Shown in pieces: positions 12,900 to 25,215 of a stretch of DNA of 64,000 bases. The notes under the pieces were generated by a model. That model was given only the letters and a program-made list of their open reading frames with translations, searched no databases and was not told where the DNA came from. The stretch spans positions 30,047,619 through 30,111,618 of the forward strand of contig CM046846.1 of assembly GCA_025618425.1 (NCBI GenBank), given 5' to 3'. The DNA is from Heliocidaris tuberculata. Taxonomy: Eukaryota > Echinodermata > Echinoidea > Camarodonta > Echinometridae. Within the stretch, counting starts at the first letter, position 1. Every line of letters begins with the position of its first letter. Made by a program: the position numbers and the translations under genes.

Positions 12900-14312
12900 G
12901 TTGGGATATACAGAAAATTTGTACCCCATTCACATTCATGTAATAAGTGCGCTCTAAGTCGAATTGATCTCAAACTGATAAGAACACTCTTACAGTGAGT
13001 GTGAAGACACTACTGTGCCATGGAGCATTTCTCTGACTTTTGTTCCTGAAGATACTACATGTACAAATATGCTTTCAAGAGACCCCTTCAGTAATATGCT
13101 ACAATTAAAGTACAAATATGAATTCAATCACACAAAAGCATGTTCTTATGAGTGCAAGGAAGAAAAGTTCCACGTTTGAGTAACATTTATCTTTTTGTGT
13201 AAAGGGGTTTGTATCCCTAATTATGTATTGTTACTTGATATTCATGCTCACTTAAAGATTGCCTCCACTTTGTAAGCAATTATTATGCACTCCATGTTGA
13301 TTTATCGTCACCAGAGATATGCTCCTTTATTTTATTACATACAATAAAGCAATAATTACATTTCTATAGCACTCTTACAAATTAGAAGTTGTTTCACAGG
13401 GTGTTACTTCAATAACAAAACAAAAAAATAAAATAATGCATTCCTTAATAAGATTCCTTAATAAGTTATTTGAGTGATTTAAGTGAATTCCCATGGCAAA
13501 ATAGTTACAAATTAAGTTTGTATTTGTGACAAGTTACTATGCTTTCATTAAGTGAAAAGGAACATAATATTCTGCCAAATAAATGCTGTGCTTATGCTAA
13601 AGTTAAATTGAGATTTAAGAAAAAAAGATTATCCAGAAAAATATTTTAAAATACTGACTGCGAAGGAATGCAGTTTTCGTTTTATACCTTTCATAGTAAA
13701 TATGCGTATTGCGTACTGCCCTCAAAATATGCCTAGAATCCAGTGTTAAATTGTCCATTTAATATAGAATTTGAATATACAATTGTATGGAAAAGAAAGG
13801 CAAGCTACTGCGCAATAGCGGAACGTTTTTCAAAATGCAATCGTAAAATGACGATTTATTGTCCTAAATCGAGGGCATAAACTTTTGAACTGGGCAATAA
13901 CAATAAGCTTTTTATCTTCACAGAGTTCAATCAGGCATTGTATCAATTTTGCCCCTTTCTTGCATTGACAGTCTGATAAATTGAGTTGTGCATTTAGAAA
14001 TGGGGTTAAGATCCAAGTTAAGCTCTCATACAAATATTATTGAGGTATCAGTGTGGGGACATTACGCACAGATGTCCTTAATAATGTTTGCTGATGGGTG
14101 TAGATCTGCCCCTTGCGTGAACTTATAGCAGTTTAACTTACAATAATTATGTATGCATAGGGATTACCTCTTCAATATCTCTAGAGGTGGAGAATTGAAA
14201 ATTTATCTTTCAAAATAGATTCCTGAATGTGTGTAGAATTATAGTGAAAGTTTAACTCTCTAGACTCCTTTGTTATGCAGCTAATCGTACAAAATATGCA
14301 GAAGTGCAGAAA

Positions 14313-14409
14313 GGATGTGTGTCAAATCCATATTAAAGGTATGTGCAATTATGGCACATACCTTTAATATGGATTGACACACATCCATATTAAAGGTATG
14401 TGCAATTAT
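14313..14409. repeat. 33-bp hairpin plus third direct copy
   Basis: Arms 14313-14346 and 14354-14386 are inverse copies with one base inserted in the left arm, around the 7-base loop AATTATG. ATCCATATTAAAGGTATGTG is then repeated at 14383-14403. Confidence 0.92.
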
Positions 14410-15200
14410 TGCATGTTTCCTAATCTTGCAGAGTTTGGGATATTCTTAAAGGCTTTTCCAAGATAATTTACACATTCTAATAATGTGTAATGGGACAGAG
14501 TGAGTAATGTTACAAACCTTTTTGGGGGGAGTTGGGGGAGTCACCCTTTGTTTTGGTTTAATATGCTCCAAAGCTAACCTGTATGCATTGCTTCCTAAAT
14601 GTTGAAATATATTTGACCAAGCATTGATTTCCGGATTGAAGACAAAGACTAATTTTCCGAGAAGGTAGATGACCACATGGTGGTCCTGGTGTTAAAGTGA
14701 TACTAACAACCCTGCTGTGAAGTATCCAGTAGGAAGCTTTCCTGTCAGTGAATCATATCTTTATCAAACTAATTGACAATGACCAATCTGACCGGAAACT
14801 CCTGTTGCCAACAGTAAGAAATTGTGGAAGCAGCAGGTAGTCTTGCCTCCCATGTAAAGATGAAGGGAGACAGTGATTTTGTGTATTTTGAAAATAAGCA
14901 AAGTTTAGTTGTGATAATGCATTGTTTGCACTGACACAGTACAACTGAATATCAGAAGCCTCTGACTGGTTTTGACTGTCAAATTAATGAGCTATTGATA
15001 AATTTCCTTTCCTTTTTTATGAAACAATGAGAAGGTTCCAGTTTGTTTAGAGAATTAGTCAAAAAGGGAAAGCAGAATTGATTTGATTCAAGATTGAAAA
15101 GGTTGGCATATAGACCATTAGACTATCAAAAATATTTTTGTTTTTGTCTGTCTTCAAATTTTTAAAGCAGTCATGTATTCTCTACAAAAATGAAATATTA

Positions 15201-15624
15201 AGCCCACTGCACACTATACGATCGGTCTACGATCTGATTTTGAAAGAAAATGTTATAGCATTAGACATGAACAGTTCAACACATAAAATATGTTTTATTG
15301 AGGTTCTGAATAGCAACATACATGTAGATATAGTGAAATCGAAATTACGGCCTATTACGAGCCTTCTAGTCGGAGGAAAGGCCAAATCGGCTCCGAATCG
15401 TAATGACATCAGAGCAGTCCTGCGATTGTCTACGATTTGGAACTGATTTGGCCCTTATTCCGTATATAAGGCTGACATCGCACCAATTCCTATGTTGAGT
15501 ATTCATATTATTATTCAGAACCTGAATCAGGTAGCTTTCACTTGTTAAAATGCCTATACTTAATGATATTGTGACTTATTTCCTAAATCGGATCGTAGAC
15601 CGATCATATAGTGTGCGGTGGGCT
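15201..15624. mobile_element. 424-bp PIF/Harbinger-like MITE
   Basis: Inverted ends AGCCCACTGCACACTATACG and (inverse) AGCCCACCGCACACTATATG, continuing through GATCGGTCTACGATC. TTA on both sides (15198-15200, 15625-15627) fits the 3-bp TWA target duplication of PIF/Harbinger elements. No transposase is encoded. Confidence 0.85.
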
Positions 15625-18053
15625 TTAGACTTTATCATTTCAGTGGACAGTATGGCAAGAATGGGGACAAAGTACAAGTATACATGTACAAAGTTTCATT
15701 TTGTTTATTTTTATTGTTTGCATGATTCAATAGATAACAGTATTTCATATTGATATCAAATGAGATGGGAACCTTGCTACAATGCCTTATATCTCACATT
15801 CCTAGATGAACTAGAACAGCTGTTTAAGATATATTTCTAGGTCATATGTACATGTACAACTCAATGATTGTTACAGAGATTAGGGAAAAGGGGGTGATTT
15901 AAAGATAGACAAGATGAGATAGAAGGGGTTGGGGAACAATGAACGCGAATCTTCTTTAGGATTTACACGGATGAAGACATCAACCATCAATGGAATGCTC
16001 TGAGAAAAATGGTGTTCTAAAAACAGAATGTAAGCCAAAAAGAAAAGAAATGATTGAGAGAGAGAGTGGAAAGGATCGGGAGGAAGTCTAGAGGATGTCC
16101 TGGATCAATTCATTGTGACCTAGCATAACAAATGAATCAATAAAGTCGACCTCCTATTGGTCCGCTAGCCTTCTACAATGGATCCACAGCTGAGTAGGTG
16201 GTTCCACCGATTCTGATCTCTTCTTGTTGCTGTACTGTAGGCCTATACTATCTCAACACTCAACAAACTATGCAAAGGGTTATAGTACGGATGGCTAAAG
16301 CTGCTTGAAACCTGTTGGCTGAAAGTTTTCTAGCCTGTACGACTCTTGTGATATTGGTCTAGTCTGGAACATCCATACCTGGCATGTACTGCACTGTTGT
16401 GGATTGAAGCTCTTGGTTCAGTACCGGTATGTGATAAAGAGTGGAGGACACTGTTACTTGCAGTGCCTTGGCGAGCTGGTATGCTCAGTCCATACAAATG
16501 TGATGAAGCCTTTTTTCATGGACAAATTTAAATGCACCGTGATTAGTAAGTAATAAAAGGGTGGGTCCATGAAAAATGGTATGTGGAGTGAGTAAGGAGT
16601 TTCTTGGACTATCTGGCTCTGTTTACGCTTCCTGATTTCTTTACCAGTCATTGGCAGAGACATTTTTGGGCTATTACTCCCAGTTTGGATTTAGTCATCA
16701 CTTCCCAGATATTAAACTTGGGTTTGTTTTGAGTGTCCAGCCAACCCACCACGCATGTGGTTTGGTCCCTACAGTCCATGCTGGAGACTTCGTAACACTT
16801 GTGTGCACAGCTCTGATTCTACTGCCAAGATTTCCAGCTACTGATATTATGTTGTACACACATCAGATTCTGGTTACAGATAGGATTCTCATTGCAGGTT
16901 TCTGTTGCCAAAACGTTCAAGAGAATCCGGGTTTCTGTTGCCAAAACATTCCAGTTAGAATCTCCATGCTTTGATGAAAGGATCCATCAGATCAATTAGC
17001 AGCACCAATCGGCAAGCTGCTGTTTTTCTCTTCTCCTTGGAACACATAAATCGGATATACAGACAGAGAATCATTAAAACAGGATCAACACCATCATCAA
17101 TTCAAGATGATGCGATCAATTAAACTGCGGGTAAGACTTATGATTTTACAATATAACATGTAGCACTGAAATATTATTTTCACACTATCATCCAGTTTTT
17201 ATGCCAGATGCTGTTTAAATGGCTTACAAGTATACTTTGATGCAAGTTTGCTTCTTCAGTTATTTATCAAAATGTAAATATACATTTGAAAAAATTGTTT
17301 TGTCACAGTTGAGATTAGGGAAAATACAAGTTATTAAAATTTCTTTGTGGAATGTCTTTTAAAATAGATATAATAGTGTTTGTTTTCATGTTAAAGTGGT
17401 ACAATGTGCAATTAAGAATTTCAAGCTGATGCAAGGTTGGTAATGCCTTTAATTCATGTTGACTGTTTATTTAGCGTTCTTGTAATTCTTGTAATGTATT
17501 CAAATGTATGGATTCTATGTCCCTGACTACCTTCTTACGCCCCCACCTACTGTCTTGTTCTATTTCTGACACCCAAGTATTCAACAGATACATGTCATTG
17601 ATTTGTACTGGTTCCACACAAATATGTTTAGATTTCAGGGACGTATCCAGTTGTGATGATAATATTTGCTCTAGATCTTTCAGTCAACTTTGCAAGTATC
17701 TAGACTATGTATGAACAACAAATTAAATTGCAGTTGTATTAATGAAGCATGATATAAGTCTTTCTCTGTCTTCCTACATTTATGGAAGATAATTTGACTT
17801 AAGAATTCTAAGGTTTATTGAGAAAGCAATATACTAGTTGTTAAAAGACTGACTCAAGTAGTGTAAAGGTTGGTATAATATGCAGGCAGTGAAAATGTAC
17901 TGTACATTAGGCCCAGCGAATGCTTAATTTTATATGTTTAGTTTTCCACCACAGTACAGCCCAATCAATGGAGATCTCGATTTGCATCCATGGGTGGATA
18001 TGAGGATTTACGTATCATTACACAATATTCAGAATGCCACTCTTTTCTCCCCT

Positions 18054-18102
18054 ACTTTTCACTCCACTTTTCACTCCACTTTTCACTCCACTTTTCACTC
18101 CA
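18054..18102 (+). repeat. 12-bp tandem repeat
   Basis: About four copies of ACTTTTCACTCC in a row. Confidence 0.9.
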
Positions 18103-18384
18103 CATCAACATAGAGTCAAATCTAGATGCTATTTGGCACAGTTCAGCCATTAGGACAAAATACCTTTCTATTTCCTTATAACCACAAGTATATGGATGAG
18201 TGAATAAGCCGACAATAAGATTGACATATCTATGGTTTCTTTCATTGTTATTTGTAGACCTATGAACTTTATACTATAGTGTGAGTGACTCCTAGCTATT
18301 TCTTCTAAACAAATTTCCACAACAATTTTTGTTGTTGTCTCAATCTTAAATGGATGCCAGAGCTAGGACGGCAATAGATCTTAC

Positions 18385-18478
18385 ATGTTCAGTAATTGTT
18401 GCTGGGCTAGCGCCATGAGCGTCCTTGGACGGTGTGTGCGCTCTATAAGTTTTCACCATTATTATTATTATTATTATT
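18385..18478 (+). repeat. Retroposon 3'-tail-like fragment with (ATT)n
   Basis: AGCGCCATGAGCGTCC, then GTGCGCTCTATAAG, then an ATT run. GCGCTxTATAA followed by ATT units is typical of SINE/LINE tails in marine animals. Similar motifs (CAAGGCGCTTTACATATAA) occur at about 53425-53500. Family not identified. Confidence 0.4.
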
Positions 18479-21400
18479 GTGTGCCTGGGTTATAGGCTAG
18501 TGGGCAGACACATTGAAATCACTTGAGAACACAAAAGTAGGCCTATCATCTCTGGAACTCCGAGAAAAATTGATGTAAGATTTTGTTCTCTTAAATATGT
18601 CTCAGGAAAATCATGTCTGTAACTTTCTGTCTACATGTATCCTTGCTATTTTATAACTTTCTATGTATCTCTTGAAGCATTTTTTTAAAGCTAGTCATAA
18701 ATGGTGATGAGGTTTAATTTTTAATTGGGTTGATAGTACGGATGATTTAGGAGTTCCAGGTTTAATGGGGTTCAAGCAATTTTCTAGAAGATTAGATTCA
18801 GTGGCAGTGTGCTGTCAATACATTCGCATGTGGATTTATAAGTGTATTATCTGCCAAAGTGCTCCACTTGACTGAAAAGCAGATGTAAGCGAGTACGATC
18901 CCTGCATCCATCAGGAGAAGATATCCGTGGTGGAGCGTATAATGCCATATCCATCAGGTCTCATTTGGCGCTTTCACATTCTCCTTATCAGTAAAATTAC
19001 ACGTACACTGAATCTACAATGTATAGTTTTCAGGTACATGTACTGTAAAACAAGTTGAATAGAGACAAAATCAGAAGAAGAAAAAAGGAATTGACATGTT
19101 TTTTTTTCTTTCTTTCTTTCTTTTTTTAATCATCATGAATACAAAAAGTGAAAAGGGTCTGCTTGATTCCTTGGGATGAAAATCAAAATTTTTTTTTTTT
19201 TTTAAATGTCCCTGATCACCCATGTCTGTATAGATCTCTATTCATCCTATTGTAGTACTAGTACAGATGTCGAATTTGAAATAATTCTTAATTATTATTT
19301 CATAGATTCACCTGATGGAACAGATTGAAGTCCAGGTTATTTCCTAAATTGTTGTGCGTACCATTTGATTTGCTTCTTTTTCCATTGAAAGTCACATTTT
19401 CAAGCAGCTAAGTTCTCATAATTTGCCCTCTCACTGTCTACATTTATGTTCCTTATGATTTAGCACAAACCTGCAGAATATATGTACAATGTAAAGCTTG
19501 ATAATTTTTTTTAATGTGTACTTTTGTTCTGTAATTTCTCTTCACAATGCCCAAATACCTGTTACTTTTTGATTGGGTTATTTATCCCAATAAAGATATA
19601 AGGACATTTTCCCAAGTGGGAGAGTGTGAAAGCACCTATTTTCCCCCAAGAAGATCTCTGCACCGGAGGAACAAAGGCCATGCTTCTTGCCTGCTCTTCG
19701 CATTATGCACTGTCGCTCTCTCATTTGTGATTGAAAGTGAAACATTGGTTAAATTGATCTCTGGTGGATTTTCTTCATTGTGTACCCCTCCGCTGAGTCA
19801 AGTCAACAAATTAACCAGAGGATAGGTACTTTGTTCCAAGATGAAAATAAAGAATTGATTTTATAGATTTGTGTGCTTGAGACGGAAGGCGGTCCTTTTC
19901 AGTGCCTGAAGCATAAACTGCAGCAGAGCTATCAAGCAAAGTGGCTTCCTGCATCAAATATATAGGTAACAGGGCATTTACTTTATGTGAAATGATATGA
20001 GTTATATGCCCTTCTGGTTATCAACCAACCATTTGCACAGCTATTGGACCACCAATAGGTCAAGAACAAGGGCATCCCATAAGAAGAGACACAGATGTAC
20101 AATTCCAAGGCTTTCAAAACTAATTTTCACATAAAATGAGATACGAATCACTTGTACTGGTGGGTGAAAGGAAGTTATGTTGACTTGACTAATTACTATT
20201 TTATTCATATACACAATTGATTATTTTGAATTAGATTATAACATATACATTATATAACTCATGCAGTGAGCAGGGAGGTTACATCTGTTTACCCGAAGTT
20301 CACCGTAGATTTTATCATTACGATTAACAAATCAGAACGGCATAAAATATGTAAACAATAGAAACTGATATTGGGTGAAGGTCTGCCAGACCTTCAGATT
20401 TATAAACAATTTATTAGTAGACCTTGATTCCATGGATGATATAAAAACATACGCACTAAACTGCAGTTACAAATCTGGTACTTGCCAAAGTGGTTTAAAC
20501 AGTTTCTGCCTTTTTGCTGTGCATAATGGGAGTTTCTTTGGATTCCCCCATAGATATTAGATTTAGATTTTTTTTTTTTAAAGTTTGCTGCCATGATTTC
20601 AGTTCCTCTCATTTCCGATTTTTATTAAAAAGAATAAAATGTGTCATCTCCCAGGAATGGTATTGTCCTTATCATGCACTCAAATGGTATTTGTTGACAC
20701 CCCCGCCCCCCTCCTTCCGAAGGCTGCTGTTGTTACCGTCATTGAAAGTAAAGGCCTTACTGCAGGTAACCAATGATTTCATATTGTTTCAATGAAAATT
20801 AGACCCCTGCAAAGCATATCGTGTCAGTACTTTTAGTATCTTTTTCAGGTAGATACTTTTCATTTCAACAGTCCTTAACTTTACTCAGAGGCTTTTAGTA
20901 ATCGTTTGTATGATTTTGAATCATACTTGTACAGTGTAGGTCCATATTTTAAATTATAATTTCATTTACTGGCCATCTTGATACTTAAATGATTATAATG
21001 ATAATAAAAAGCAAATAGTATTTTTTTCAGCTTTGTTACTATTTGAACTTCATATACTTTTTTTCTATTCCTGATTTTCTTATGCAAAAATCCTACCATG
21101 TTATATCGAAGGAGGACTAAGCTGTTTGTTTGTCAGAACTATATGTTAGAGATATCAACTATGATTTTGTTAACCCGATAACTATTGAATTCTCTCATTC
21201 CCATAGGTTAATACAGACACCACTCAGTTCCTGTAGGCAAAGGGTCAACCCTTACTGAGTGGGAGATAAGTCTTACTTGGGTCTGTTGCAAAAGTATGTG
21301 AATCCAAAAATTAAATCGTATTCAATAGGTTAATATCAGCCATTGCTCTCCAGAGGAGTGTCCAGTGTGTCAAAGTTGGCAGTGCCAGCTAGACTGAGGA

Positions 21401-21959
21401 ATGCCTCTATCTATTGTTTGCAAACGTTAACAATAACAGTCCAAGGTTCACCAACTCGTTTCTTTCAAATGTCGCGCGGTCTGTTGACTTCATCTTTCAA
21501 AGCACACATATGTAATGATTTTTTGAATTTGCTTGGCGGGTCATATGAATGTGCTATAGACGTTTCAGTTGTGTGTCTTTTATGATAAACTCAAGAGTTT
21601 TCTTTGTTTTTGTGCACCATCTTCAAAGTTTGTAGAGATTTTCTTGGGAGACGAGATGAGTTTTCATCTTCGTCGGAAGAGGCCGGTGAGTACATGTAGT
21701 TCTACAATTAAGTTGATGTTATTCTCTGACAGATGTTTCATCAATATGAAACTGTATATTTATGGCTGCTTGTACCTGTCACTGCACTACACATGCACTA
21801 CATGTAGATGTATACGATGTTCGGCCTTACTGAACTTTTGCGCAAATGTGGAATTATGAAAATATTCAAATAACTTGTGTGAAATAGTTTAGTCTATGAT
21901 TGATAAAGGCTTATGGACTTTTGGGAGAATCACTTATTTATTGTGATATGCATTGATGA

Positions 21960-21960
<1 letters not shown>

Positions 21961-22021
<61 letters not shown>

Positions 22022-22037
22022 CACACACACACACACA

Positions 22038-22101
<64 letters not shown>
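21961..22101. repeat. Compound microsatellite (TA)n(CA)n(TA)n(TATG)n
   Basis: Runs of TA (21961-22016), CA (about 22020-22055), TA again, then TATG to 22101. It lies beside the left arm of the 1.6-kb foldback. Confidence 0.98.
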
Positions 22102-22129
22102 AGTTGATTATTACAGGAAATAGGCAACA

Positions 22130-23735
22130 TATTTTGAGCCTTGAAAAGTTCTTCCTGTTGAAGTTTTTTTCTTGATTTGTGATCCCATGTGGTCTCCGAA
22201 CAATCTCAGCTTTGTTGCCGAAAAATCGACTTTGGGCAATTTGCATGATTTGCATAAATCTAAATGGCTCCTAGACAATATTTAGTAGCGAAAGACAGCT
22301 TAAGCAGATTGTGTCAACTGAACTACGTACTATTCTATATGTGCTATGATACGTGACTGCAATTTTGTTGTTCATCTTGTACATGTAGCCTGTGAGATAT
22401 CGAAAGAATATTAATTAATTAAGCAGTAATGTCAGATAATAATGTTTGACACCCCTATTTAGTTGTTTTTTCTTGGGCGTAGAATTTATTTTAATGTTAT
22501 TTTTTTTTCTTCAATTAAATATCACCTAAATTACATGCAAATACCAACTCAATTGTTGTTGATTACAGTTGGTTGGTTGGTTTGATTGTTTGTTTAATCT
22601 GACTGTTAATAAGTTTGGATGAAAGCAGGAAAATTATTGAAACATATTTATTTAGTGTAAGTTTGAGATAAATCGGATAAAGAAAAAGGAAGTTATGAAT
22701 TTTTGGAAGTGGGGATCACTAGTGATAAGGCGACCTTTGCATTGATAATGCGGTCATGATGTGTGATGTCAAATATGGAGAACTTTCCCATTTGTTTTAC
22801 ATTACTCAGAGTATCCCTTTTCATAACTCTTATCCTGAAAAAAAATGTTACCCATAATGAATCTTGGACAAAAAGTCTGTTCTGTCGTTAAAGTGGTATT
22901 TTGGGATATTTTTGTACATAAAAAGGGTTCTCGAATCTCGATCTCCATAATATGACATCACACATAATGATCGCAATGCCAAAATGAGATTCCCATTATC
23001 ATTAGCGATGTCAGCTTTTAAAAATCATTAACTTTTTATACATTCTTTTTTTTTTTTTAGAGTTTTCTTAAATGTTCACTGTTCTCCCCTGATTTTCTGC
23101 GTCTTCTCAATACAAATTTCCCTAATTAAGTTCATCTCCTTTAAACCTCCTGTGGATGAAACTGACAGGAAAGTCAAAAAGAATAATAAAAAAAAAAGGA
23201 AAAGTAAAAGTTCGAAACATGAAGATAGTCACTCTAAACTCCTTTGGTTACATTAGTAGGCTCACTTTCATTGTTAATGTTTAAAAAAAACAACAACATG
23301 CACTTTCAGTTGCTCCAGTATAATTAAGTTGTTATAGAGCCTATTTCCATGGACTTTATGTAATATGTAATTGTCAAAATAACATGAAAACTGGATTCTA
23401 CACCCCACAAAACCCTAAATAGAGGTTTCATTATCGGATTTTACTGTGTAAACTCCTTTCGTTGTCTCATAGGTTGCATGTACAATGACGAATAACACAA
23501 TTGCAGTCACATATCATCGCGTATATAGAATAGTACGGAGATCAGTTGACACAATCTGCATAAGCTGTCTTTCGCTACTAAACATTGCCTCGAAGGGGCC
23601 ATTTAGATTTATGCAAATTATGCAAATTGCCAAAAGTCAATTTTTCGGCAACAAAGAAGAAACTGTTCGGAGACCACATTGGATCACAAATCAAGAAAAA
23701 AACTTCAACAGAAACAACTTTTCTAGGTTTAATAC
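22130..23735. mobile_element. 1.6-kb foldback with ~277-bp inverted arms
   Basis: Left arm 22130-22406 and right arm 23456-23735 are diverged inverse copies (for example GTTGACACAATCTGC in the right arm, GCAGATTGTGTCAAC in the left). A family B relative (about 22610-23147) sits between them. No transposase frame is seen. Confidence 0.8.
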
Positions 23736-24699
23736 ACACTAAATAGGACTGTCAAATGGACTAAAATGCAATGTACATGTAGATGGAATAAAATAATTAC
23801 TCTCAATAATTATATCTTTATAATGGCAGGAATCAGGGTTGTGTGGTTCATATTTATATAGTGAAAAAAATAGAACATTTTTAACTCTTATTGTGATATG
23901 TTATGTTTAAGCGTTCAATATGTGTATGATAATTAAACCAGACAATATTGTGTAGGCTTGTGATTTGATGTATTAAAGTTTTGTAGAAGGAGACATAGCA
24001 ATGTGGCTATTTGTGTCATTAATATTACATGTATTTGACACATTGAGGACAACAAACAACATCCATCAGCATCTGTATCATAATGAAAGGAAATTCAGTT
24101 TGAAATCTTGCCAAATCAGCTTGTCATTTTACAAATTTTGACAATCTTTTAATATGTCATTTTAAACCATTGTGTTCATATCATTTATCAACTGAATGGA
24201 ATACTCCTTGATATGGTTACAAAGACACTTAATTTAAACTTCTTTGAGTCGTTTTTTTTTTTAAATTCTCATGGTCACTCGATCCCTTCATGTTTTTTGA
24301 TATCTTTCTCTTGACTTCTGAAAGTTACTTCTTGGCACAGATTTTATAGCGTGTTTGTGAAATTTTGCCATTTCATGTATAATCTGAGGCAAGAAGGATG
24401 TGGGTAATTACAATCATATCATTAGAGTAGCAATATCATGGATGAGTATATAGCCATCAGCTTTATGAGAGCCTTGTATAAAGGAAATTCCAACAGAGCA
24501 GATTTTCAGGAAAATATTCCCAGTAACAGTACAACTTTGTTTTTCAAACTCAGATCGGGGATTTGCTGGAGTTCAGTAGTATTTTCTTAGTTCTTTTTTC
24601 ATAGTTCTTAGTAACGCCAATATCTTGCTATGTATCCACAAAAATCCAAGAAATCTGATGAAAAGTTTTTTTTAGGGCATATCAAAATTGTCCATTACT

Positions 24700-24835
24700 T
24701 TTAAACCACGATTGCTCGACTTTTAATCTCAGAACAACGAGCGTTTTTGTTTTGGGGCTCCTGTGAACTGTTGTCGTTAGTGAGTCGTTTTGTTAAGTTA
24801 AAGTTTCAAAATCACAAGTCCCTTATGAACATAGC
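24700..24835 (+). repeat. Fragment of the 35697-36182 inverted-repeat family
   Basis: Shares GTTAGTGAGTCGTT and AAACCACAAGTCCCGTATGAAC-like sequence with the right end of the larger copy. Confidence 0.6.
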
Positions 24836-24999
24836 TAATGTGAAATGATGTCAGATAAATTGACCTTCTGGCTTGCAAATAGGTGATATTGAAATATTTA
24901 GGAGTCTTTTTCTTCATTACAGTCACCATTGGGCCAAGAAGGGAGTCTCATTTGAAGAAGAATATAAAGGAACTGGGAGAATATTTGAATTTACTGAAT

Positions 25000-25215
25000 T
25001 TTTATGGATGTTTCTTTCCTGGGGACCTAGTAACGAGGTATTCCATTAACCTGTTATTAATGAATGAACTACAATACTTGGAGTCCAGTTTGCATGTACA
25101 TTACTTGTTGCTATGTCTGACAAGCCTCTGACAAACTTTCAGGTTGTCAAGAACAACCTAAATTTGTTTTAAAAGAATGCATAAAATTTGAATATATTTG
25201 TGAACAGGTCTATTG
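25000..25215 (-). mobile_element. Truncated inverted copy of the 4689-4926 MITE
   Basis: Reads as the complement of 4689-4926 (GGGGACCTAGTAACGAGGTA, TTCCATTAACCTGTTATTAA) and ends with the intact terminal TTGTGAACAGGTCTATTG. The other terminal repeat is lost. Confidence 0.85.

Noticed and set aside
19547..19825. 92-codon plus-strand frame starting MPKYLLLFDWVIYPN
   Set aside because: No recognised motif, no convincing splice sites or upstream signals; length is within chance for AT-rich DNA.
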